A DNA stretch of 16,766 nt from DASSKA01 sp963839365 (GTDB taxonomy: Bacteria; Actinomycetota; Actinomycetes; Propionibacteriales; Nocardioidaceae). Each line of letters begins with the position of its first letter. Within the stretch, counting starts at the first letter, position 1. Of this stretch, positions 6,462 to 14,295 are shown in pieces. The notes under the pieces were generated by a model. The model was not told the DNA's origin. It saw only the letters and a program-made list of their open reading frames with translations, and did no database searches. The stretch is taken from contig CAWIUT010000012.1 of the NCBI GenBank assembly GCA_963839365.1, positions 1 to 16,766 of the forward strand. Reading direction: 5' to 3'. Position numbers and translations under genes: made by a program.

Positions 6462-8438
6462 ATGGTGCAGCAAGGCGACCTGGTGTGGACTCCGCCCGCC
6501 GATGTGCTGGAGCGCAGCCGGGTCGGGGAGCTCCTCGGCTGGCTGCGCCGGCGCCGCGGACTGTCGTTCGCCACCCACGACGAGCTCTGGCGCTGGTCGG
6601 TCACCGACCTCGACGGCTTCTGGAGCGCGATCTGGGAGTTCTTCGGGGTGACCGCGCACGCGCCGTACACCGCCGTGCTGGGCAGCCGGCAGATGCCCGG
6701 GGCTCGCTGGTTCCCGGGGGCGCTGCTCAACTACGCCGAGCACGCGCTCGGGGCGCCCGAGGACGCCGAGCGGACCGCGGTGCTGGGCCGGTCGCAGACC
6801 CGGCCGGACGTGGACCTCACCTTCGCCGAGCTGCGTGACCAGGTGGCCCGCGCCCAGCGCGTGCTGCGGCAGCTCGGGGTCCGGCGCGGCGACCGGGTGG
6901 CCGGCTACCTGCCCAACGCGCCCGAGGCGTTGGTCGCCTTCCTGGCCACCGCCAGTTTGGGCGCGGTGTGGGCCAGCTGTGCCACCGAGTTCGGGCCGCG
7001 CAGCGTGGTGGACCGGTTCGCGCAGATCGAGCCGGTGGTGCTGCTGGTCGCCGGCGGCTACCGCTACGGCGCCAAGGACGTGGACCGTCGTGAGCAAGTG
7101 GGCCGGGTGCGCGCCGAGCTGCCCAGCGTGCGGCACGTGGTCGACATCCACTACGGCGACTGGCGGGTCGACGACGCGCTGTCCTGGCCGCAGCTGCTCG
7201 CCGACGCCGACGACGGCTCACCGGAGTTCGAGCCGGTGCCGTTCGACCACCCGCTGTTCGTGCTGTTCTCGTCCGGTACGACGGGGCAGCCGAAGCCGAT
7301 CGTGCACGGGCACGGCGGGATCCTGCTCGAGCACCTGAAGAACCACGCCCTCTCCTGGGACATGCGCGCCGGAGACCGGATGCTGTGGTTCTCCACCACC
7401 GCCTGGATGATGTGGAACGCGCTGGTGTCCTCGCTGCTGGTGCGCGCCTCGATCGTGATGGTGGACGGCAACCCCGTCCACCCCGACGTGGGCTGGCAGT
7501 GGCGGCTGGCCGAGCAGACCCGGGCCACCATCATGGGCGCCAGCCCGGGTTTCGTGATGGCCAGCCGCAAGGAGGGGGTGCGGCTGGTCGAGCACGACCT
7601 GGCGGTCCGTGTGGTCGGCTCGGCCGGTGCGCCGCTGCCCCCGGAGGGGTACGCCTGGATCCGGGAGCAGCTCGGCCCCGCGGTGCAGCTGAACGTCGGC
7701 AGCGGCGGCACCGACGTGTGCTCCGGGCTGGTGCAGAACAACCCACTGCTGCCCGTCTACGCCGGGGAGATCTCCGGCCGCTGCCTGGGCGCCGACGTGC
7801 ACGCCTTCGACGAGGACGGCCACGAGGTGGTCGGCCGGCTGGGCGAGCTGGTGATCACCTCACCGATGCCGTCCATGCCGGTGTCCTTCTGGGGGGACGA
7901 GGACGGCCGACGGCTGCGCGCGGCGTACTTCGACCACTATCCGGGCGTGTGGCGGCACGGGGACTGGATCATCTTCCACGAGAACGGCAGCTGCCACGTG
8001 GCCGGCCGCTCCGACGCCACCTTGAACCGCGGCGGGGTCCGGCTGGGCACCGCCGAGCTCTACCGGGTGGTCGAGGAGGTCGACGGGGTGGCCGACAGCC
8101 TGGTCGTGCACCTGGAGGACCCGGACGGCGGCAAGGGCGACCTGATCTTGTTCGTGGCCCTGGAGGACGGGGCCGCGCTCGACGACTCCCTGCGTACGAC
8201 GCTGGCCGGGGAGCTGCGCAGCGCGCTGTCCCCGCGGCACGTGCCCGACGAGGTGGTCGCGGTGCCGGTGGTGCCGCGCAACCTGACCGGCAAGAAGCTG
8301 GAGCTGCCGGTGAAGCGGATCCTGCTCGGGGACCCGCTGGACGCGGTGGCCAGCCGGGACGCGCTGGCCGAGCCGACCTCGCTGGACCCGTTCGTGGAGC
8401 TGGCCGCCCGCCGCCACCCGCCGGCAGGTGTCCGGTGA
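6462..8438 (+). CDS. aacS: Acetoacetyl-CoA synthetase-type acyl-CoA ligase
   Basis: A 658-residue ANL-superfamily adenylate-forming enzyme of the acetoacetate-CoA ligase type, which activates a beta-keto acid with ATP and CoA. Visible are the acetyl/acetoacetyl-CoA synthetase N-terminus with WFPGALLNYAEHAL near 85-98, the phosphate loop SSGTTGQPKPIVHG near 270-283, WMMWN near 316, the GGTDVCSG segment near 415, GVWRHGDW near 496-503, RSDATLNRGGVR near 517-528, and catalytic K611 in LTGKK. Length is normal. The ATG follows the crotonase stop by 6 nt (GAGGA at 6447-6451), and its stop overlaps the next start (GTGA). No step of the hydroxycinnamate pathway needs it. It may salvage acetoacetate or an aryl beta-keto acid; both are inference. 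Confidence 0.88.
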   Translation: MVQQGDLVWTPPADVLERSRVGELLGWLRRRRGLSFATHDELWRWSVTDLDGFWSAIWEFFGVTAHAPYTAVLGSRQMPGARWFPGALLNYAEHALGAPEDAERTAVLGRSQTRPDVDLTFAELRDQVARAQRVLRQLGVRRGDRVAGYLPNAPEALVAFLATASLGAVWASCATEFGPRSVVDRFAQIEPVVLLVAGGYRYGAKDVDRREQVGRVRAELPSVRHVVDIHYGDWRVDDALSWPQLLADADDGSPEFEPVPFDHPLFVLFSSGTTGQPKPIVHGHGGILLEHLKNHALSWDMRAGDRMLWFSTTAWMMWNALVSSLLVRASIVMVDGNPVHPDVGWQWRLAEQTRATIMGASPGFVMASRKEGVRLVEHDLAVRVVGSAGAPLPPEGYAWIREQLGPAVQLNVGSGGTDVCSGLVQNNPLLPVYAGEISGRCLGADVHAFDEDGHEVVGRLGELVITSPMPSMPVSFWGDEDGRRLRAAYFDHYPGVWRHGDWIIFHENGSCHVAGRSDATLNRGGVRLGTAELYRVVEEVDGVADSLVVHLEDPDGGKGDLILFVALEDGAALDDSLRTTLAGELRSALSPRHVPDEVVAVPVVPRNLTGKKLELPVKRILLGDPLDAVASRDALAEPTSLDPFVELAARRHPPAGVR

Positions 8439-9373
8439 CCGCCGCCGAGCAGGTGCGCACGCTCACCGTGGTCGGGGCCGGTGCGATCGGCGCCAGCTGG
8501 GCCGCCCTCGGCCTGCACCGCGGCCTCCAGGTGGTGGTCACCGACCCGGCCGAGGGTGCCTTCGAGCTGCTCCAGGACACGGTCGCCGACCGGGTGGCCG
8601 AGCTCGACACGCCGGCCGGCCGGGGCTGGCGGGACCGGCTGGTCTTCGAGCCGGACCTCGCCGCCGCCGGCGCGCGGGCGGACCTGGTGCTGGAGAGCGG
8701 TCCGGAGCGGCTGGAGGTGAAGCGGGAGATCTTCGCGGTCCTCGACGCGGCGGCCCGGTCCGACGTACTGCTGGCCAGCAGCTCCTCGGGACTGCGGCCC
8801 AGCGAGTTCCAGGACGCCTGTGCCCGGCACCCCGAGCGGGTGCTGGTCGCGCACCCGTTCAACCCGCCGCACCTGGTGCCGCTGGTCGAGGTCGTCGGAG
8901 GGCGGCAGACCTCGCCGGAGGCGGTGGAGCAGGCGCTGGCCGTGTTCCGGCACCTGGGCAAGCAGCCGATCCACCTGCGCCGGGAGCTGCCCGGCCACGT
9001 CGCCAACCGGCTGCAGGCCGCGTTGTGGCGGGAGGCCTACCACCTGGTCGCCGAGGGGGTGGTGTCGGTGGCCGACATCGACACCGCGATCGCCTCCGGG
9101 CCCGGGCTGCGCTGGGCGCTGCTCGGCCCGTTCGCCACCCAGCACCTGTCCGGCGGGCCGGGCGGGATGGCGCACGTGCTGGAGCACCTCGGCCCGCCGA
9201 TGGTGGAGTGGTGGTCCGACCTCGGGGAGCCGGAGCTCACCCCGGAGCTGGTCGACAAGCTGGTGGCCGGCGTGCGTGAGGAGCTCGGTGGCGCGGAGCG
9301 GGACGTGCTGGCCCGCCGGGACCGGGCGCTGCGCGCGTTGCTGGAGCTGAAGGCACGCCAGGGCCTGGGCTGA
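8435..9373 (+). CDS. 3-Hydroxyacyl-CoA dehydrogenase (CouN-like)
   Basis: A 312-residue NAD-dependent dehydrogenase of the 3-hydroxyacyl-CoA dehydrogenase / carnitine dehydrogenase / lambda-crystallin group. The N-terminal Rossmann motif is G14-A-G16-A-I-G19, and the catalytic histidine is H140 in AHPFNPPHLVPLVE. A C-terminal helical domain (LPGHVANRLQAALWREAY onward) includes the GLRWALLGPFATQHLSGG segment seen in carnitine-dehydrogenase-like members. The GTG start overlaps the ligase stop by GTGA. In context it should oxidise the 3-hydroxy-3-arylpropanoyl-CoA made by the upstream hydratase to the beta-keto thioester. Carnitine dehydrogenase is the main alternative, but no carnitine genes are nearby. 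Confidence 0.82.
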   Translation: MTAAEQVRTLTVVGAGAIGASWAALGLHRGLQVVVTDPAEGAFELLQDTVADRVAELDTPAGRGWRDRLVFEPDLAAAGARADLVLESGPERLEVKREIFAVLDAAARSDVLLASSSSGLRPSEFQDACARHPERVLVAHPFNPPHLVPLVEVVGGRQTSPEAVEQALAVFRHLGKQPIHLRRELPGHVANRLQAALWREAYHLVAEGVVSVADIDTAIASGPGLRWALLGPFATQHLSGGPGGMAHVLEHLGPPMVEWWSDLGEPELTPELVDKLVAGVREELGGAERDVLARRDRALRALLELKARQGLG

Positions 9374-9428
9374 GCGGAGCGCCCGGCAGGGCGGCGACCC
9401 GAGGCGAACGGCAAGGAGGAGGCAGACC

Positions 9429-10955
9429 ATGCAGGACCAGGGACTCGGCTCGTGGCCGACCCGGCGGGCCCGGATGAGCCCGGACAAGCCGGCCCTCCTC
9501 CAGGACGGCAGGAGTACGACGTACGCCGAGCTCGACGCCCGCGCCACCGAGCTGGCCCACGGGCTGCGCGCCCGCGGCGTCACCCGCGGGGACCGGGTCG
9601 CCTACCTGGGCCTGAACTCCACCACGTTCGTGGAGACCATGTTCGCCGTCGCCAAGCTCGGCGCGGTGGTCGTCCCGCTGAACACCCGGCTGGCCGCCCC
9701 CGAGATCGGCTTCATCCTCTCCGACAGCGCCCCCCGGGTCCTGGTGTGGGCGCCGGAGCTCGAGGCGGTGGTGCGCAGTGACGAGGTGCAGCGGCTCGGC
9801 CTGGACCTGGTCGCGATGGCCGGCGAGGGCCCGGACACGCTCGCCGCCCTGCGCGCCGTCGGCAGGACCGTTCCGGAGCCGGTCGACGAGCCGGTCGGCC
9901 ACGACGACCTGTTCATGATCCAGTACACCTCCGGCACCACCGGCCGCCCCAAGGGCGTGATGCTCACCCACGGCAACATCGTCTGGAACGTCTACAACCT
10001 GCTCGTCGACGTCGACCTGCGCAGCGACGAGGTGTCCTTGGTGACCGCGCCGCTGTTCCACACCGCGGCGCTGAACCAGGTGCTGTTCCCGACCCTGCTC
10101 AAGGGCGGCACCGCGCTCATCGAGGCCCGCTTCGACCCCGACCGGGCCTTGCGGCTGGTCGAGGAGCACGGCGTCACGCTGCTGTTCGGGGTCACCTCGA
10201 TGTACCTCGCGCTGGCACAGACCGACCGTTGGCAGACCGCCGACCTGAGCAGCCTGCGCAGCGCGCTGAGCGGCGGGGCGCCGCTGCCGGAGGCGCTGCT
10301 GCGCACCTACGCCGACCGGGGGCTGCCGATCATCCAGGGGTACGGGCTGACCGAGTCCTCTCCGGGCGCCACCATGCTGCGGGCCGCCGACAGCGTGCGG
10401 AAGCTCGGCTCGGCCGGCACCGCCTGCTTCTTCACCGACGTCCGAGTGGTCACCCCGACGCTGGAGCCGGTCGCTCCGGGGGAGGCCGGCGAGGTGCTGC
10501 TGCAGGGGCCGAACGTGACACCCGGCTACTGGCAGGTGCCCGATGCCACCACCCAGGCGTTCGTGGAGGACCGCTGGCTGCGCACCGGCGACCTGGCCCG
10601 CCTTGACGACGAGGGCTACCTCTACGTGGTCGACCGGCTGAAGGACATGATCATCTCCGGCGGGGAGAACATCTACCCCGCCGAGGTGGAGCAGGCCATC
10701 TACGCCCACCCTTCGGTGGCCGAGTGCGCGGTCATCGGGGTGCCGGACGACCGGTGGGGAGAGGTGGGCCGTGCCGTCGTCGTGCTCCGGGCCGGGCAGC
10801 GGCTCAGCGAGCCGGAGCTGCTCGCCTTCCTCGACGGCCGGCTGGCCCGCTACAAGCTCCCCAAGTCGGTGCTGTTCGTGCCCGAGCTGCCGCACAACGC
10901 CTCCGGCAAGCTGCTCAAGTCCCGCCTCAAGCAGACGTACGGCGCCCGGGCGTGA
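9429..10955 (+). CDS. Acyl/aryl-CoA ligase, hydroxycinnamate-CoA ligase candidate (CouL-like)
   Basis: A 508-residue AMP-forming ligase of the FadD / 4-coumarate-CoA ligase type. Motifs: phosphate loop YTSGTTGRPKGVMLTH near residues 165-180, YGLTESSPG near 305-313, RTGDLARLDDEGYLYVVDR near 392-410, GGENIYPAEVE near 416-426, and catalytic K494 in NASGKLLKSR. It has the best ribosome binding site of the operon (AAGGAGGAGG at 9413-9422), placed after a 55-nt gap, suggesting strong independent translation. In context it activates p-coumarate or ferulate to start the pathway. A medium-chain fatty acid or other carboxylate cannot be excluded from sequence alone. Confidence 0.85.
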   Translation: MQDQGLGSWPTRRARMSPDKPALLQDGRSTTYAELDARATELAHGLRARGVTRGDRVAYLGLNSTTFVETMFAVAKLGAVVVPLNTRLAAPEIGFILSDSAPRVLVWAPELEAVVRSDEVQRLGLDLVAMAGEGPDTLAALRAVGRTVPEPVDEPVGHDDLFMIQYTSGTTGRPKGVMLTHGNIVWNVYNLLVDVDLRSDEVSLVTAPLFHTAALNQVLFPTLLKGGTALIEARFDPDRALRLVEEHGVTLLFGVTSMYLALAQTDRWQTADLSSLRSALSGGAPLPEALLRTYADRGLPIIQGYGLTESSPGATMLRAADSVRKLGSAGTACFFTDVRVVTPTLEPVAPGEAGEVLLQGPNVTPGYWQVPDATTQAFVEDRWLRTGDLARLDDEGYLYVVDRLKDMIISGGENIYPAEVEQAIYAHPSVAECAVIGVPDDRWGEVGRAVVVLRAGQRLSEPELLAFLDGRLARYKLPKSVLFVPELPHNASGKLLKSRLKQTYGARA

Positions 10956-10983
10956 CCAGCCCGGCACCGGGAAAGGTGCACCC

Positions 10984-11892
10984 GTGACCTACCAGCCCCG
11001 GATCGACCTCGACGGCATCGTCGCCCTCGACGTGCACGTGCACGTCGAGCAGGACACCCATGGGCAGCTCTCCCTCGGCCAGGAGCTGATGGACGCGTCC
11101 GCGGCGTACTTCCGCTCCTCGGACAACCGCACGCCCACGGTTGCCGACCTGGCAGCGCGCTACCGGGACAAGAACATGGCCGCGGTGGTGTTCACCGTGG
11201 ACGCGACCACGGCCACCGGCCACCCGGGGCTGTCCAGCGAGGAGGTCGCCGAGCAGGCCGCCGAGCACGCCGACGTGCTGGTCCCGTTCGGCTCGGTCGA
11301 CCCGCTGCGCGGCCGGCACGCGGTCGGTCAGGCGCGCCGTCTGGTGGAGGAGCACGGCGTTCGGGGGTTCAAGTTCCACCCCAGCCTGCAGGCGTTCTCC
11401 CCCAACGAGGAGCGGTTCTACCCGCTGTGGAAGACGATCGAGGAGCTCGGCGTGCCCGCGCTGTTCCACACCGGCCAGAACGGGATCGGCGCCGGGCTGC
11501 CCGGCGGCGGGGGGATCAAGCTGCGCTACTCCAACCCGCTGCTGCTCGACGACGTGGCCGCCGACTTCCCCGACCTGACGGTGGTCCTGGCGCACCCGTC
11601 GGTGCCCTGGCAGGGGGAGGCCATCTCGATGGCCACGCACAAGGCGAACGTGTTCATCGACCTGTCCGGGTGGTCCCCGAAGTACTTCCCGGCCGAGCTG
11701 GTCAGGGCCGCCGGCGGCATCCTCAAGCGCAAGGTGCTGTTCGGCAGCGACTACCCGCTGATCGCGCCCGAGCGGTGGATCGAGGACTTCTGCGGGCTCG
11801 GGCTGAAGGAGGAGGTGCTGCCCGGCATCCTCAAGCACAACGCGGCCCGGTTGCTCGGGCTGGCGGGGGGAGCGCGGCCGGGAGCGCAGTGA
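10984..11892 (+). CDS. Amidohydrolase-superfamily protein, aryl beta-ketoacyl-CoA hydrolase candidate (CouO-like)
   Basis: A 302-residue amidohydrolase_2-type TIM-barrel protein. Metal-site motifs are D16-x-H18-x-H20 at the N-terminus, H132 (FKFHP), H162 (LFHTGQ), H204 (LAHPS) and D256 (FGSDYP). The family includes decarboxylases and C-C hydrolases. In the Rhodococcus p-coumarate pathway, a protein of this superfamily (CouO) cleaves 4-hydroxyphenyl-beta-ketoacyl-CoA to 4-hydroxybenzoate and acetyl-CoA, replacing the thiolase of ordinary beta-oxidation. That role fits because no thiolase gene is visible in the window. The GTG at 10984 is chosen because it directly precedes the conserved barrel start and follows the ligase stop by 28 nt. 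A small inverted repeat (GCACC-N6-GGTGC, 10964-10979) overlaps its ribosome-binding region. It is last in the operon. Confidence 0.82.
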   Translation: MTYQPRIDLDGIVALDVHVHVEQDTHGQLSLGQELMDASAAYFRSSDNRTPTVADLAARYRDKNMAAVVFTVDATTATGHPGLSSEEVAEQAAEHADVLVPFGSVDPLRGRHAVGQARRLVEEHGVRGFKFHPSLQAFSPNEERFYPLWKTIEELGVPALFHTGQNGIGAGLPGGGGIKLRYSNPLLLDDVAADFPDLTVVLAHPSVPWQGEAISMATHKANVFIDLSGWSPKYFPAELVRAAGGILKRKVLFGSDYPLIAPERWIEDFCGLGLKEEVLPGILKHNAARLLGLAGGARPGAQ

Positions 11893-11902
11893 CGGGTCGC
11901 CG

Positions 11903-11922
11903 CGACCGGTTCGGGCCGGTCG
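11903..11922. terminator. Candidate bidirectional terminator between convergent genes
   Basis: CGACCGG-TTCGGG-CCGGTCG is a perfect 7-bp stem with a short loop, inside the 34-bp gap between the converging amidohydrolase and DMT-like genes. There is no T-run, as is common in GC-rich actinobacteria. The placement, rather than the stem strength, is the main support. Confidence 0.5.
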
Positions 11923-11926
11923 ACGA

Positions 11927-12754
11927 TCAGCTGCCCGAGCGGGCCTCGTCGGTGGCCGCAGCGGTGGCTTCGGCCGCGGGGCTCAGCGCCAGGACCACGC
12001 TGGCGCCGACCGCGACCAGGACCGACACGACCGCCAGCCAGCCCAGGCCCGGTCGGACGCGGTCGCCGAGGGCGGCGACGCCCACGATGCCCGCAGCGCC
12101 CACCTCGACCGCCCACATCAGCGCGGTCGCCGGCCCGACCCGCCCGGACTCGAGACTGCGCGCGTAGCCGAGCGCTCCCAGCGCCCCGAACACCGCGATC
12201 GCCCACGCGAGCGGGTCGAGCGCGAGGTGCCCCCACCCTGCTGAGACGTCCAGCTCCCGTGCGCAGACCGCGGCCCCCGCGAAGGCGCCTCCGGCGACCG
12301 TCGACAGCAGGGCCCAGTGGCCACCCCGGTACGTCGCCGCGAGCAGGCTCGCGAGCAAGGCCGCCGCGACCCAGCAGGCGGGGATGAACCAGTGCGGCGC
12401 CGCCCCGGCCGCCTCGCTCCCGGCGGCGACGGTCACGCCCACCAGGGCGGCCACCAGCAGCACCAGGGCGGCGACGTGGCTCGGCCGGAGCCGCGCGCCG
12501 AGGAGCCACCAGGCCAGAACGGCCGTGACGCCCACCGAGCCGGCCAGCAGCGACTGCACCGCGAAGGCCGGCATCTGCTGCAGCGCCACCAGAGAGGCCA
12601 GCCATGCAGCGCCGTCGCAGGCCAGGCCGAGCAGGTAGGTGGGCTGCCGGACGACCGCGGGACCGCTCGCGCGCGAGGCTCCGACCGCCTGCAGCACCGA
12701 GGCCGCGCCGTAGGCGAGCGTGCCGAAGAGCGCAGCGACGAGCGCGAGGATCAC
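11927..12754 (-). CDS. DMT-superfamily-like multi-spanning membrane protein
   Basis: A 275-residue, very hydrophobic protein with about 9-10 predicted membrane helices rich in Ala, Val, Leu and Gly, ending in a short polar tail. The topology and small residues resemble the drug/metabolite transporter (EamA-like) superfamily, but there is no diagnostic motif I can use to name a substrate. The GTG at 12754 is the apparent start, with only a weak purine-rich stretch (AGGCAG) upstream. A 16-codon ORF ends exactly on this start by a GTGA overlap. The gene runs against the catabolic operon, with no visible link to it, and is divergent from the LssY-like gene. Function is unknown. Confidence 0.75.
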   Translation of the reverse strand: MILALVAALFGTLAYGAASVLQAVGASRASGPAVVRQPTYLLGLACDGAAWLASLVALQQMPAFAVQSLLAGSVGVTAVLAWWLLGARLRPSHVAALVLLVAALVGVTVAAGSEAAGAAPHWFIPACWVAAALLASLLAATYRGGHWALLSTVAGGAFAGAAVCARELDVSAGWGHLALDPLAWAIAVFGALGALGYARSLESGRVGPATALMWAVEVGAAGIVGVAALGDRVRPGLGWLAVVSVLVAVGASVVLALSPAAEATAAATDEARSGS

Positions 12755-12879
12755 TGGCGTGCTGCCTGCCCGCGGCGACCGAACACGCTCGGCGTCGTCA
12801 TGGCCTCACCCTATGCCGCCCCAGGAATAGGGACGTCCTGCCCTGTCAGCCGCCCCCCGGGCGCTCCTAGGTTCCGGGC

Positions 12880-14274
12880 ATGGACGCGAACCTCGGGACC
12901 GCTCCGCCCGTCTCGTCGGCCGACCCCCGCCAGGGGGGTGCCGGCCAGGCACGGGACCCGCTCGCCGAGCGGCAGCGCGGCGCCTTGTCCCCGATGACGC
13001 TGCTGGACGGGGTCATGTTCGTGCTGGCGGGGCTGTGCGCGGTGTGGCTGGCCTACCTTCTGCTGGCGGCGAGCCTGCAGCCGAGCTGGCAGCTGTCCCT
13101 GCTCGTGGTGTTCTGGCTCGTGGTCGCCTACCTGGCGCTCCCGCGGCTGCACCGGATGCTGACCTACATCTACGTGCCCGGCTACTTCATCGGCCGGACC
13201 CGCACGAGCGACGGGTTGCTCGGTGACCCGGTGAACCTCGCGTTCCTCGGCGCGGAGCCCCAGCTGCACACCGCGCTGACCGGGGCCGGGTGGACCCGGG
13301 CCGACGAGGTCACCCTGGCGAGCAGCACGCGTATCGTGCGGGCGACGCTCGGCCGGCGGGCGTACCCGGAGGCGCCGGTGAGCCCGCTGTTCCTGTTCGA
13401 CCGGCGGCAGGACTTCGCCTACGAGCAGGAGGTCGCCGGCAACCCCGCCCAGCGGCACCACGTGCGGTTCTGGCGCTGCCCGGACGGTTGGCGGCTGCCG
13501 GGGGGCCGCCCGGTGGACTGGGTGGCGGCGGGCACCTTCGACCGCCGGGTCGGGCTCTCGCTGATGACCCTGCAGGTGACGCACCGCATCGCGCGCTTCA
13601 TCGACGTCGAGCGGGACCACATCGTCGGATCGGTCACCGCGGCGAACCCGGGGGTCGCCGTCCGCCGCATCCGTCACTTCGCGACCGGCTACCACACCCG
13701 CAACGGCGGCGGCGACCGGATGGTCACCGATGGCGACCTGCCGGTGGTCGACGTCCGCACGCTCCGGTCCCCGGACGACGGCCCGCGACCCGTCACCGAC
13801 AGCCGGGACCGGCGGCCCGCGTCCCTCAGCTTCGGCGCCGGCGTGGCCGTGCTGCGCGGGGTCGGTGGCGCCCTGCTCGGCGTGCTGGTGCTCCTCGGGA
13901 TCGGCTCGTCGTCGGGCTTCCGGTCGGGGCTGGCGACCCTCGCGGTCACCGCCGGCGGCCTCCTCGCGCTGGGGGCCCTCGATGCGGGCCTGGGGGTGGC
14001 GACCTACCGCGGCCACAACTGGGCGCGCGTGCTGCTGATGGTCTCCGCGGCGGTCACGGTCCTGGGCGGCTTCGTGGCCACCACCCAGGGGGTCCCGCTC
14101 CCCACCCCGGCCCACGGCCTCCCGCACGAAGCCCTGGGCATCCTGCTTCTGCTCGCGCTCACCAGTCCCGACGCCCGGCAGTACGCCACCCGCCGCGCGC
14201 GCCGCCGTCGAGGAGAGGTGGCGGGAATCACGGCGGCTGGTCCGGACCAGGATTTGCGTGTGACACGCATCTAG
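12880..14274 (+). CDS. LssY C-terminal domain membrane protein
   Basis: A 464-residue protein. A polar N-terminus of about 40 residues is followed by two hydrophobic segments at about 44-65 and 71-88. The central domain at about 105-265 matches my memory of LssY_C, with GDPVNLAFLG, AGWTRADEVTLASS, APVSPLFLFDRRQDFAYEQEV, HHVRFWR and FDRRVGLS. Its role is unknown; in other bacteria the domain is found fused to or near PAP2-type phosphatases. Here there is no phosphatase domain. Instead a C-terminal part (about 315-420) carries three or four more hydrophobic segments. The ATG at 12880 has no strong ribosome binding site. Its end overlaps the palindromic promoter of the following MarR gene. Confidence 0.75.
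   Translation: MDANLGTAPPVSSADPRQGGAGQARDPLAERQRGALSPMTLLDGVMFVLAGLCAVWLAYLLLAASLQPSWQLSLLVVFWLVVAYLALPRLHRMLTYIYVPGYFIGRTRTSDGLLGDPVNLAFLGAEPQLHTALTGAGWTRADEVTLASSTRIVRATLGRRAYPEAPVSPLFLFDRRQDFAYEQEVAGNPAQRHHVRFWRCPDGWRLPGGRPVDWVAAGTFDRRVGLSLMTLQVTHRIARFIDVERDHIVGSVTAANPGVAVRRIRHFATGYHTRNGGGDRMVTDGDLPVVDVRTLRSPDDGPRPVTDSRDRRPASLSFGAGVAVLRGVGGALLGVLVLLGIGSSSGFRSGLATLAVTAGGLLALGALDAGLGVATYRGHNWARVLLMVSAAVTVLGGFVATTQGVPLPTPAHGLPHEALGILLLLALTSPDARQYATRRARRRRGEVAGITAAGPDQDLRVTRI
14255..14269. promoter_or_regulatory. Palindrome upstream of MarR/MFS operon
   Basis: TGCGTGT-G-ACACGCA is a perfect 7-bp inverted repeat around one base, inside the last codons of the LssY-like gene and 20 bp before the MarR start. 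It is a candidate operator for the MarR protein or part of its promoter. Confidence 0.45.
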
Positions 14275-14295
14275 TTGCATGCTTGTCACATGCAA
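14275..14295. promoter_or_regulatory. Candidate MarR autoregulatory operator over start codon
   Basis: TTGCATG-N7-CATGCAA is a perfect 7-bp inverted repeat whose right arm contains the ATG (14290) of the MarR gene. MarR proteins typically bind palindromes of about this length in their own promoter. TGTGACA (14259-14265) and TGTCACA (14284-14290) form a further, wider inverted pair linking it to the palindrome at 14255. Confidence 0.55.
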
